64,000 nucleotides of DNA from Leguminivora glycinivorella (lineage: Eukaryota; Arthropoda; Insecta; Lepidoptera; Tortricidae), in the NCBI RefSeq assembly GCF_023078275.1, contig NC_062990.1:4355549-4419548 (forward strand), read 5' to 3'. Of the stretch, positions 36,201-40,999 are shown piece after piece. The position numbers and the translations under genes were made by a program. Numbering within the stretch: the first letter of the stretch is position 1; each line of letters opens with the position of its first letter. Under the pieces are notes generated by a model. The model searched no databases and was not told the origin of the DNA. It saw nothing but the letters and a program-made list of their open reading frames with translations.

Positions 36201-36600
36201 ATGCTTTATTTCGTGCGTTGTAAAAAATATTTTATTTTAACTACAGTCAAGTTCCCTATTATAATGGTGTGCAATTATTTTATAGTACGTGTAAAATTAC
36301 ATTCGAATTTCAACTAAACGACTTACTAAATAAAAAATGAGTCACTAAATCAAAACTAATCCAAACTATTTTTCCTTTCCAGCCAAGAAATTCAACCCGC
36401 TGACGCACGACAAAAACGGCCGAAAATACGGTGAGAACGTATCGTATGAGAATATAAATTTAGACTACATAGCTCGTCTAGTAGGCGAGGGTTATCCCAA
36501 AGACATCGTAGTACGAGCATTAGGCATTACTAGAAACGATTTAGAAATGGCGTGTGATATTTTACACGAATTCGGTTCGAAAGTGTCTAATAAGTGCTAG
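12132..36600 (+). CDS. Cbl: Cbl E3 ubiquitin-protein ligase, long isoform with UBA (13 coding exons, 5' part missing)
   Basis: Joined exons: 12132-12278, 13548-13691, 18278-18403, 20277-20392, 21166-21272, 23423-23532, 24358-24434, 27145-27242, 32206-32434, 33141-33271, 33840-34531, 35504-35655, 36383-36600. All junctions are GT-AG and phases agree, giving 781 residues plus stop. Order: EF-hand and SH2 parts of the phosphotyrosine-binding TKB domain, linker with the QEQYELYCEMG tyrosines, RING finger, proline-rich region, heptad-repeat exon, UBA domain. The family binds activated tyrosine kinases at the membrane and passes ubiquitin from an E2 to them, driving endocytosis. The match to vertebrate CBL is strong through the RING and weak afterwards, as expected. 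The UBA makes it the long type known from Drosophila. The N-terminal four-helix bundle was not found upstream in this window. Identification is firm; intron borders were read by eye. Confidence 0.95.
13240..13395 (+). mobile_element. RTE-type LINE tail
   Basis: Ends gagaggcctttgcccagcag tgggacac, as at 56.3 kb, and codes RRDDLDTFLTNWPEE-like sequence. In a Cbl intron. Confidence 0.75.
13548..13691 (+). CDS. Cbl: Cbl exon b: EF-hand end and start of SH2-like domain
   Basis: Begins by completing an Arg codon (AG|G), then reads LFQPWSTLLRNWQLLAVTHP and ends at GSYVF plus two bases of the next Arg codon. That Arg corresponds to the phosphotyrosine-binding arginine of the SH2-like fold (R294 in human CBL), so its codon is split by the intron. 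Donor gtgagt. Confidence 0.95.
   Translation, partial: VIPALEYAATELATAGGHTSRLRRVPDIRRGQGEAAEVHTQGWQLCF
13700..14000 (+). mobile_element. Probable LINE tail fragment
   Basis: One frame reads KCVEDGREFVDEIWFAALAD, followed by gcttcgcctagtgtgggacc, a common LINE 3' end in moths (from memory). Directly follows the donor of Cbl exon b. Confidence 0.5.
14561..14736 (+). repeat. Interspersed repeat F1
   Basis: Full copy in the Cbl intron between exons b and c. Confidence 0.85.
15198..15387. repeat. Long near-perfect palindrome
   Basis: Arms 15198-15285 and 15300-15387, 88 bp each with about four mismatches, and a 14-base loop. Each arm contains its own smaller inverted pair (GGCGTTAAGTGTCACTTT and complement). 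Confidence 0.9.
15841..16075. mobile_element. MITE with GGCTCACTCC inverted ends
   Basis: GGCTCACTCC at 15877 and GGAGTGAGCC ending at 16066; second copy at 62.4 kb, fragment at 21617-21665. Confidence 0.75.
16328..16640. mobile_element. Copy of the palindromic element with a SINE inside
   Basis: ctcccttcggtcgtgtttta and tagtttcgaatagccg/ttccgcacttgtaat flank the SINE 16383-16586 and match the right arm of the 59.7 kb element. Confidence 0.7.
16383..16586 (-). repeat. tRNA-derived SINE with 12-bp target duplication
   Basis: Flanked by TTATCACCACTA at 16371-16382 and 16587-16598. The - strand has a tRNA-like part at 16434-16512 with A box (TGGCCGAGCGG) and B box (GGTTCGATTCC). The acceptor-stem halves do not pair cleanly, so not a functional tRNA gene. 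Inserted in a copy of the 59.7 kb palindromic element. Confidence 0.75.
16676..16905 (-). repeat. Interspersed repeat F3
   Basis: Reverse copy of the 8.0 kb unit with about 10 percent differences. In the Cbl intron between exons b and c. Confidence 0.85.
17422..17640 (-). repeat. tRNA-headed SINE (family G)
   Basis: The - strand has GGCTCAGTCGGTAGTGACCC (A box) and GGGTTCAAATCCC (B box), then a body with GATGAGCACAGATATTTGTT and an AATATTTATTTG tail. Confidence 0.85.
17704..17840. mobile_element. Fold-back MITE, 137 bp
   Basis: Starts CAGGGGGTTTACC, ends GGTAACACCCCTG; arms pair along almost their whole length (gttcagtttaggttgagaga and complement). Sister copy at 37645. Confidence 0.85.
18278..18403 (+). 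CDS. Cbl: Cbl exon c: SH2-like domain core
   Basis: After ttttcag the exon completes the split Arg codon and reads LSCTRLGQWAIGYVTVDGEI, then a segment ending REGF, with the Phe codon split TT|C. Nearly identical to the vertebrate SH2-like core. Donor gtaagt. Confidence 0.95.
18428..18684. mobile_element. MITE with AATAGGCTAGTTTCCTA ends
   Basis: 17-bp inverted ends, about 257 bp, starting 25 bases after the donor of Cbl exon c. Confidence 0.85.
18770..19348 (+). repeat. Interspersed repeat F2
   Basis: ccggccaagtgcgagtcggg to tggctacggaaccctaaaa, with a GACAGACG microsatellite at 19253-19297. In a Cbl intron. Confidence 0.8.
19253..19297 (+). repeat. GACAGACG microsatellite
   Basis: Five and a half perfect octamer units. 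Confidence 0.9.
19848..19999. repeat. Inverted repeat with nested hairpin
   Basis: 29-bp perfect outer arms (from tattaaacatgtaaaatcgg) and a GCTCC/GGAGC stem in the middle. In the Cbl intron before exon d. Confidence 0.8.
20277..20392 (+). CDS. Cbl: Cbl exon d: end of TKB domain and helical linker
   Basis: Reads YLYPDGRDVNPDL and then HITVTQEQYELYCEMG. The two linker tyrosines that gate RING activity when phosphorylated in CBL (Y368 and Y371 in human) are kept. The last Gly codon is split G|GA. Donor gttagt is less usual but keeps the frame. Confidence 0.95.
20565..21035 (-). repeat. tRNA-headed SINE (family T), interrupted
   Basis: Body segments catcatcctccttgcgttat at 20568 and ggtttcctcacgatgtt near 21020, split by the hAT-like MITE 20655-20953. 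Confidence 0.8.
20655..20953. mobile_element. hAT-like fold-back MITE, 299 bp, in a Cbl intron
   Basis: Long imperfect inverted arms starting CCCTTGTTCCTC, flanked by the 8-bp duplication TATTTGCC (20647-20654 and 20954-20961). It splits a - strand copy of the same SINE family that is split at 3.5 kb. Confidence 0.8.
21045..21140 (+). repeat. Short interspersed repeat shared with 34840-34965
   Basis: tcgaatttaaca, ggttcctgatgatgaaccta and actgcgtgtcgaatttaacg occur in both. Both are in Cbl introns, this one 25 bases before exon e. Confidence 0.7.
21166..21272 (+). CDS. Cbl: Cbl exon e: first half of RING finger
   Basis: Encodes STFQLCKICAENDKD, then EPCGHLLCTPCLTAWQI. It supplies six of the eight zinc ligands (CxxC, C, H, CxxC). 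The Ile of CKIC and the Trp of TAW that contact the E2 enzyme in CBL are present. Phase 0 donor gtaagt. Confidence 0.95.
22021..22640 (+). repeat. 121-bp tandem array
   Basis: The word gaggagtt (one copy gaagagtt) recurs at 22021, 22142, 22263, 22384, 22505 and 22626, exactly 121 apart. Because 121 is not a multiple of 3, short frames of similar peptides open in turn; they are not genes. A diverged flank unit begins at 21841. In the Cbl intron splitting the RING. Confidence 0.95.
23033..23082. repeat. Perfect 23-bp hairpin, 4-base loop
   Basis: Arms 23033-23055 and 23060-23082 pair without mismatch; loop CTAC. Cbl intron before exon f. Confidence 0.9.
23423..23532 (+). CDS. Cbl: Cbl exon f: second half of RING finger
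   Basis: Phase 0. Encodes DSEGQGCPFCRAEIKGTEQV, completing the RING with its last CxxC pair, followed by a proline-rich stretch (PPRPPNT). Donor gtaagt after two bases of a Lys codon. Confidence 0.95.
23865..24290. repeat. Two short tandem duplications (82 and 111 bp)
   Basis: attagtcgataggg recurs at 23865 and 23947; ttcggggaaattaaatagtc at 24012 and 24123, with a third diverged unit. Intron just before Cbl exon g. Confidence 0.85.
24358..24434 (+). CDS. Cbl: Cbl exon g: Ser/Gly-rich linker
   Basis: Short exon reading HTKTAVKQVSSNSSGSSGSS and a few more residues. No domain. Reading on through the gttagt donor gives a stop after one extra codon, so intron retention here would make a protein ending just after the RING. 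Confidence 0.85.
25700..25985 (-). promoter_or_regulatory. CpG-rich candidate antisense promoter and first exon in a Cbl intron
   Basis: The stretch 25845-25985 is rich in CG dinucleotides within an AT-rich intron. Read on the - strand, it is followed by a TCAGT initiator-like site near 25850 and then, after about 90 bases, by a consensus donor (ccagaaaa|gtaagt) near 25748. ATGs in between open only very short frames, so a first exon here would be non-coding or 5'UTR. No downstream exon identified. Confidence 0.3.
26535..26758. mobile_element. MITE, AATAGGCTA family
   Basis: Reverse-orientation copy; left end AATAGGCTAGTTTCCTACTA, right end decayed. Confidence 0.8.
26930..27080 (+). repeat. 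SINE family G, body and tail only
   Basis: tttgttcctgagtcatggat to the (ATTT)n tail, as in the 44.5 kb copy. In the Cbl intron just before exon h. Confidence 0.75.
27145..27242 (+). CDS. Cbl: Cbl exon h: acidic linker
   Basis: Completes AGC from the previous exon, then reads VDVTISSNASANGWSSRNTT and ends in the acidic DDIDDAE. Ends in phase 0 before gtaact. Frame joins exactly to the exons on both sides. Confidence 0.85.
27660..27710 (+). repeat. SINE head fragment
   Basis: A-box-like TGGTCTAGTGGTAAG followed by sequence ending GCCGGGCTC, and no B box. Looks like a truncated tRNA-derived head. Confidence 0.4.
27830..28075 (+). mobile_element. RTE-type LINE tail
   Basis: Codes WDWAGHVCRMHPER-like start, a GRPKRRWCDDLE part and the FAQQWDTNAG end. 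Confidence 0.8.
28080..29070. other. Cbl intron, unassigned
   Basis: AT-rich. Repeated word pair cacaa[ct]tccgaaa and tttcatttgacag near 28655 and 28938. Confidence 0.4.
29073..29332. repeat. Inverted repeat with GAAAAGGGACC ends
   Basis: gaaaagggacc near 29074 and ggtcccttttc near 29328, with a second pair aaccctttg/aaagggtt inside. Confidence 0.6.
29335..30745. other. Cbl intron, very AT-rich
   Basis: Long A/T-rich stretch with no recognisable element. Confidence 0.4.
30747..30911 (+). repeat. Interspersed repeat F1
   Basis: Copy in the Cbl intron between exons h and i, lacking the GCCGCGGGC end. Confidence 0.8.
31444..31640 (+). repeat. 120-bp direct duplication with CArG-like boxes
   Basis: gcatattgttcca recurs at 31454 and 31574; the two units share tactgacagctatt. 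Each has a CC(A/T)6GG-like box. Cbl intron before exon i. Confidence 0.75.
32206..32434 (+). CDS. Cbl: Cbl exon i: proline-rich SH3-binding region
   Basis: Very GC-rich exon in an AT-rich setting. Phase 0 start DWSEFNAAL, then Ala/Arg/Pro-rich sequence with SPRHSPRAARR and APPLPPRKSLSP. PPLPPR fits the PxxxPR motif bound by CIN85/Cindr-type SH3 domains and a class II SH3 site. The coding start is the acceptor at 32205, not any upstream ATG. Confidence 0.9.
32820..32960 (+). mobile_element. LINE reverse transcriptase tail
   Basis: Reads RHLATKCWNDIPPVRQLRTS then decays; typical end of CR1/Jockey-like proteins. Confidence 0.6.
33141..33271 (+). CDS. Cbl: Cbl exon j: Ser-rich linker
   Basis: Reads GPSHIAEPRRRSSLEPEPDS, then ITGSTETITGIIDTRHE, ending in phase 0 at gtaagt. 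RRRSSLEP offers a basophilic kinase site (inference). No domain recognised. Confidence 0.85.
33840..34531 (+). CDS. Cbl: Cbl exon k: arginine-rich heptad-repeat exon
   Basis: 692 bp, open in the frame set by the neighbouring exons, with no internal Met start, so simple ORF calls in other frames mislead. It begins VPPDPRAFEKPRRANTPQ. From 33960 to 34286 there are fifteen heptads of pattern R-[LIV]-P-[ED]-R-[ST]-[DE] plus one four-residue unit, a 21-bp tandem repeat. A degenerate Arg/Pro/Glu tail follows. The Arg codon at the end is split AG|A. Low-complexity, probably disordered. Confidence 0.9.
33960..34286 (+). repeat. 21-bp in-frame tandem repeat in Cbl
   Basis: Fifteen heptad units plus a 12-bp partial unit, differing mainly at third positions and at the L/I/V, E/D, S/T and D/E sites. 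The unit encodes R-x-P-x-R-S-D. Silent changes between units show selection for the peptide or slow homogenisation. Confidence 0.95.
34840..34970 (+). repeat. Short interspersed repeat shared with 21045-21140
   Basis: Same blocks as the exon-e copy, with an extra tgtggtggttcc segment. Confidence 0.7.
35108..35418. mobile_element. MITE with TAGCCGAATGG ends, interrupted
   Basis: Ends TAGCCGAATGGCA and GCCATTCGGCTA; body matches 40577-40722 except for the LINE insert. In the Cbl intron before exon l. Confidence 0.75.
35170..35335 (-). mobile_element. LINE tail inserted in a MITE
   Basis: The - strand reads RTAKEWNSLPAAFNPATFKS. Flanked on both sides by the halves of the GTAGCCGAATGG element 35108-35418. 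A related fragment is at 37955-38085. Confidence 0.7.
35504..35655 (+). CDS. Cbl: Cbl exon l: PPYENV motif exon
   Basis: Acceptor cag at 35501-35503. Reads APPRQRSLPTSTSAGDIHPT and later KDPPYENVAAERNELAVA. YENV fits YxN, the phosphotyrosine motif preferred by Grb2/Drk SH2 domains (inference). Donor gtaagt. Confidence 0.9.
35985..36260. mobile_element. MITE, AATAGGCTA family
   Basis: Fills much of the last Cbl intron. Ends AATAGGCTACTTGCC and CAAGTTCCCTATT. Confidence 0.8.
36383..36600 (+). CDS. Cbl: Cbl exon m: C-terminal UBA domain and stop
   Basis: Reads KKFNPLTHDKNGRKY, then a second YxN site (SYENI), and a UBA-type three-helix segment: YIARLVGEGYPKDIVVRALG followed by TRNDLEMACDILHEF. 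The pattern of an aromatic/Gly loop (GEGYPKD) and a final ILHEF helix matches the CBL UBA. TAG at 36598-36600. A possible polyA signal lies at 36859. Confidence 0.95.
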
Positions 36601-36664
36601 TTTTAAAACTTAGTTCAATCACTTAGAATGATGGGGAAACGTTAGACTAAATTTAAATCGTGTT

Positions 36665-36774
36665 CCATTTTTGGAACATGGTTTATGCTAAGTACCACAT
36701 TTGGAACGTAAGGTTTAGTCTTATGGGAGATTGTTTCAGATATAAGTGTGTTGTATCGTATGTGCCATATTTGG
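36665..36774. promoter_or_regulatory. Cluster of CArG-like palindromes in the Cbl 3' region
   Basis: CCATTTTTGG at 36665-36674 and CCATATTTGG at 36765-36774 fit the CC(A/T)6GG site bound by SRF-type MADS proteins; 36695-36704 fits with one mismatch. All share a TGGAAC right flank. Confidence 0.35.
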
Positions 36775-36858
36775 AACATACTCGCTTGTTTAATAAGTTC
36801 GTATGGTATATGGATTCCTGAATATAAAGTACAAACATTGTTATAAATTGGTGTTTAT

Positions 36859-36864
36859 AATAAA
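36859..36864 (+). terminator. Candidate Cbl polyadenylation signal
   Basis: AATAAA about 260 bases after the Cbl stop codon. A longer 3'UTR is possible, as the next kilobases are AT-rich and contain other AATAAA strings. Confidence 0.35.
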
Positions 36865-37644
36865 CTTCGAATTACGAGTGTGAATATTGTTCCGAATATG
36901 ACACACACTAAAAAAGGTTAACTTGACAGTCTAACGCTTTACCATCACAACCATCTCATTAGTTTACCACATTTTAGTTTTAGGCCGCGTTTGCTCACAA
37001 GATATCAGCTTTATTTATTAAATCGCAAATTGTACATTTTGTGATAATATCATTAACACCAATTTTGTAAGAATCGTCATTGTATAGACTCATATAGACA
37101 ACTCTGAAAGCAATAGTGATCGTTCCTACTTCAACTTAAGAGGCATTTTGTAGTAACTGTACATTTTCAAACTTTAAACTCGTTCTTGAGCATTTCTTTT
37201 TTTTTTGCCAATATTTTTTTTTTATTGTTTTAGGGAGTTTTAGGTCAATTGTACTCAGAATCACGAGTACTTTCAATCTCACTGGGAGACAAAAAGTGTC
37301 CCAGAATTTCCATACATTTTTGTTACTTTCCTCTTTTGTTACCCCATACAACATGTACGGAAAATGGTAACAAAATAAGAAAAAATCGTATGGGACAATT
37401 TTTTTAACTACTAGGATTGAAAAGGCTAGTAATTCTGAGTAGAATTAGCATTTTTTTTCCAAAAATATCACTTCATAAAAGTGGCAGAAAAAAAAGAAAT
37501 GCTTTCTTAACAATCACTACTGGGTGACTTTACATTACAAAATTTGTACAAGTGGCGGCATATAAGTTCAGCGCTGAGTGAAATGTGGAGGGGATAGCTG
37601 CGCATGGGGGCGCACACCCTTCGCCCCTTGTAATCCCCTGAGAC

Positions 37645-37780
37645 CTGGGGGGTTACCATGACGTACTAAAGACGTTCAGTTTAGGTTGAGAGAAAGGGAC
37701 ACAGCTATGACAGTTACATAGCTCCGTCCCTCTCTCTCAACCTAAACTGAACGGCTTTAGCACGTCATGGTAACCCCCTG
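37645..37780. mobile_element. Fold-back MITE, 136 bp
   Basis: Same arms as 17704-17840, but the centre is inverted relative to the ends. Confidence 0.85.
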
Positions 37781-37954
37781 TTTTTGACTTGCGCAATAAC
37801 GATCAGCGCTAAAGTTACGTGTCCATACTTTTAACTGGCTGAAAAATAAGTCTTTTATTCAACCCTTTGCTCATTTAAGGCGACAAATGACACGGCGTGG
37901 CTATTACCATCCTAATAACCTAATACTATCGACCGTATTTTTTTTTAAATTATA

Positions 37955-38085
37955 AATGGGCTTACTCTTGGCCACAGACTAGCCAAAGGCAAAGACGTGG
38001 CCTACGATGGAGTGAGCTCGCCCAGAAGATGCCTGTTCACTCTTGATTTGAAGGTTGCCGGGTTATATGAGCTCGGAAATATAGC
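37955..38085 (-). mobile_element. LINE tail fragment
   Basis: Shares gggcttactcttggccacag and gcccagaagatgcctgttca with the 35.2 kb fragment. Confidence 0.7.
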
Positions 38086-38355
38086 CGCCGTAAGTTAGTT
38101 ACTTAAAATATTGCGCCAGATACACAAATTTTGTATCGTCTGTCACCAATTAAATACCTAGTCGTAACATAGCTTAATAACCAATATACCATGACATGAC
38201 AACGAAGCGGTTTGACAGCAACGAAATCTGATATTTGGTGACCTGTAAAGGTTCTAAGAAAACCGTGAATTCGCAATCAGAGATGGTGAAGTCAAAGAAT
38301 AATGTATTTTTTTAACAGGAATGATGCCACTAGGCTTAGAATAAATTTTAAAGTG

Positions 38356-38485
38356 GAAAATGTCTGCCTTGGGCTCACCCAAGGCAGACATTTTCAAGTC
38401 TCCGTGAGTTCAAGTCTCAACTTGAACTCACGGCCTCTGAATCCAGATGCCGTCACTTCAAGTCTCACCCAAGGCAGACATTTTC
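38356..38485. repeat. Pair of perfect hairpins with identical CTCA loops
   Basis: Stem 1: 38356-38373 with 38378-38395 (18 bp). Stem 2: 38402-38415 with 38420-38433 (14 bp). Both loops are CTCA. The right arm of stem 1 recurs at 38468-38485. The parent looks like a SINE segment. Confidence 0.85.
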
Positions 38486-39864
38486 CATTTTTAAATGTAT
38501 TGTTTGTCTTTTAATGTGTGTTATATAACTAAAGAAAATGGTAAAATATAAAATATTCAACTTTGAATTAGGAATGAGTGTCATTTTATTTAAAAAAAAT
38601 CTGTTCATTAGAAATATTTTATGTTATTTCTTCTCACAATCACGAGCTCTATTGATTCTTTGTTCCAATCTGTGACCGACATAAGAACAGTAATGTAATG
38701 GCAAGGACCATTTAATACTAGACTGATATAGCCCATACAAAAAAGCGTACCCCTGAAAAAAGCTTAGTTTTTGCTTTAAAACTAGATGGCCTTGTTTCGT
38801 AACCCGGGAGTGGAAAAAAACATATTTTCACACATATTTTTACTTGTTTTGATATTATACTATGAATAACTATCAAAAAACTTTATTTTAATATCAAAAT
38901 ATTGGCTCAAAACACAATTTTTACAAATTATATTTTTTGGTCGGTCTCGAGTCGTCTCGACGTAGTTGTGATCGCTTCGCTGGCTAAGTTTGTTCGCATG
39001 TTGTCTAATTATTGCCAAATAAAATGACTAGATGACGTTGGTGGACTAGGAAAATGTCACATCCGTTTCGTTGTTCATTAATATAATATACTTAGTGATA
39101 ATAAACCTATATGTTGAGCTCAAATACGTTCAACAAAACGCAATCATTGTGCCAACAGATGTGACATCTGACATCCATGTCACATCACAAATGTCATTGT
39201 ATGATTTATTGAATATTAAATAATATAAGGATATTAAATATTTTAGAATCGCAGCAGCAATGCGAGTAGAGATACAGAATTAATAACTGTATAAATTAAT
39301 AATTGTATGACCAATGATCTCATACATAAATTTACCAGTTTAGGTGACAGAAGGCGAATCCAATTTGTAAACATTAAATGTGCTAAGGAAAAGAATCTTT
39401 CCGATTTTCAACGGGACACGGCTGAAGCGGCGAGCTGGTTTCGACTGCGCCCATGCATCTCAATTGTCCAGAAAGTTCATTCGAAGATCATTTTGCTTAT
39501 AATAATCTGAGTGATCACAGTGAACGGTTTGACAGTATTTCAGCTAACATGTAGAGAGACTTGCTAGCTTCGTCGGTCAGGCTTCGTCTTGGACAGAACG
39601 CGGATAGTTCAGCGTTTCTTGTATGTCACTCCGAGCACCCTAACCATCGGCAGCGTAGGCCACTGGCCGACTAGGTGTGGCACTTTGGATTACGTTTTTA
39701 TAATAAATTAATGATAGTTTGTATTGTTTTGGTAATATATTTTCTACTCGTATACTACTCGTTTGGTACTCGTGTAAACCTAAACTGAGATAATAAATGA
39801 ATAAAAAGAAATAATTAGTGAAACTCTGACATAAGTAATAATTAATGAGACTAAATGCGTTTCC

Positions 39865-39977
39865 ACATTATCCGATCCGATATCGGATGGAGGACTGATA
39901 CCCCATACATTACAGGCGCTATCTTGGATTTTTTCCATTTAAATCCTTCCGACATCCGATATCGGATCGGATAATGT
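39865..39977. mobile_element. MITE with 25-bp perfect inverted ends
   Basis: ACATTATCCGATCCGATATC... at 39865-39889 and its exact complement at 39953-39977; ends themselves contain CCGATATCGG. Confidence 0.85.
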
Positions 39978-40163
39978 AAAAACGGACTAAGACAATAGAT
40001 ACCTTGTTAGTGTTATATACCTATGCCTATTTATATTGTATATATCCCACCAAAAACATTCTGTAAAAAATAGCTAGCCATCTCGATGGAGCTGCTTGTT
40101 TATCTCTAAAAAGTAATGAAATCTACATAAAGTTCCTTACTGCGATTTCTTTATTATTATAGT

Positions 40164-40404
40164 TAACTAGCCTTTGCCCGCGGCTTCGCTCGCGTTAAAT
40201 TCGAAAATCTCTCCACAAACTTCCATCCTCCATTCTAAGGAAGTGGGGGGATATAAAAAGAGACACAAAAGTAGCCTATGTCACTTTCCATCCCTTCAAC
40301 TATCTCCACTTAAAAAATCACGTCAATACGTCGCTCCGTTTTGCCGTGAAAGATGGACAAACAAACAGACACACACTTTCCCATTTATAATATTAGTATG
40401 GATG
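40164..40404 (-). repeat. Interspersed repeat F1
   Basis: tttgcccgcggcttcgctcg at the left end, cccatttataatattagtat at the right end. Confidence 0.85.
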
Positions 40405-40576
40405 TTGTGTGACTTGGCCGTTGAAGTGCAGCGGTGCTGGCGACAGATTGGTGCAATGGTGTCATGGAGCACCTGCTTATAAACTTCTTTATACCCTTGT
40501 GTATAAAGAAGTTTATAAGTTTCATATTCGATGGTCCGAGCTAAGGTTCGTAAAGCCATGAAGCCGAGCTGGGTGG

Positions 40577-40722
40577 CTAGCCGAATGGCACAATCGCTCA
40601 CGAAACGCTCACGAAACGAAGCGCTAGTAGACATCTATCTCTATCGCGCTTGCGTATTGGCGCAACAGAGCCAGCGGCGTATCGCTTTCGTTTGGCGTCG
40701 GAGAAATGCCATTCGGCTACGG
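40577..40722. mobile_element. MITE with TAGCCGAATGGCA ends
   Basis: 13-bp inverted ends around a 120-bp core with cgtattggcgcaacagagcc. Confidence 0.8.
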
Positions 40723-40754
40723 GGCCTGATAATTATTGACGCTAAACGCCGATC

Positions 40755-40930
40755 GAAACGCAGTCTGAAGTGGGTGATAGACGTACGATACGAGCAAGTA
40801 TGCGTACTTATGGCTCGACGACCTTTTTCGATTGTGTGTCACCGTAAGTACGCGTAAAAACCGCCGCGCATAGTAGTCGACCATCCAACGCGTACTTGCT
40901 CGTACGCCTATCATTCACTTGACGTCGCGC
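40755..40930. repeat. Imperfect inverted repeat
   Basis: cgatacgagcaagtatgcgt near 40778 pairs with acgcgtacttgctcgtacg near 40889. Likely MITE; borders unclear. Confidence 0.55.
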
Positions 40931-40999
40931 AAACACTTTATGGAAAAAGCGGGTTTTCGACAACTACCAATAAGATTTTATACATTCAAAAATCTTCAA

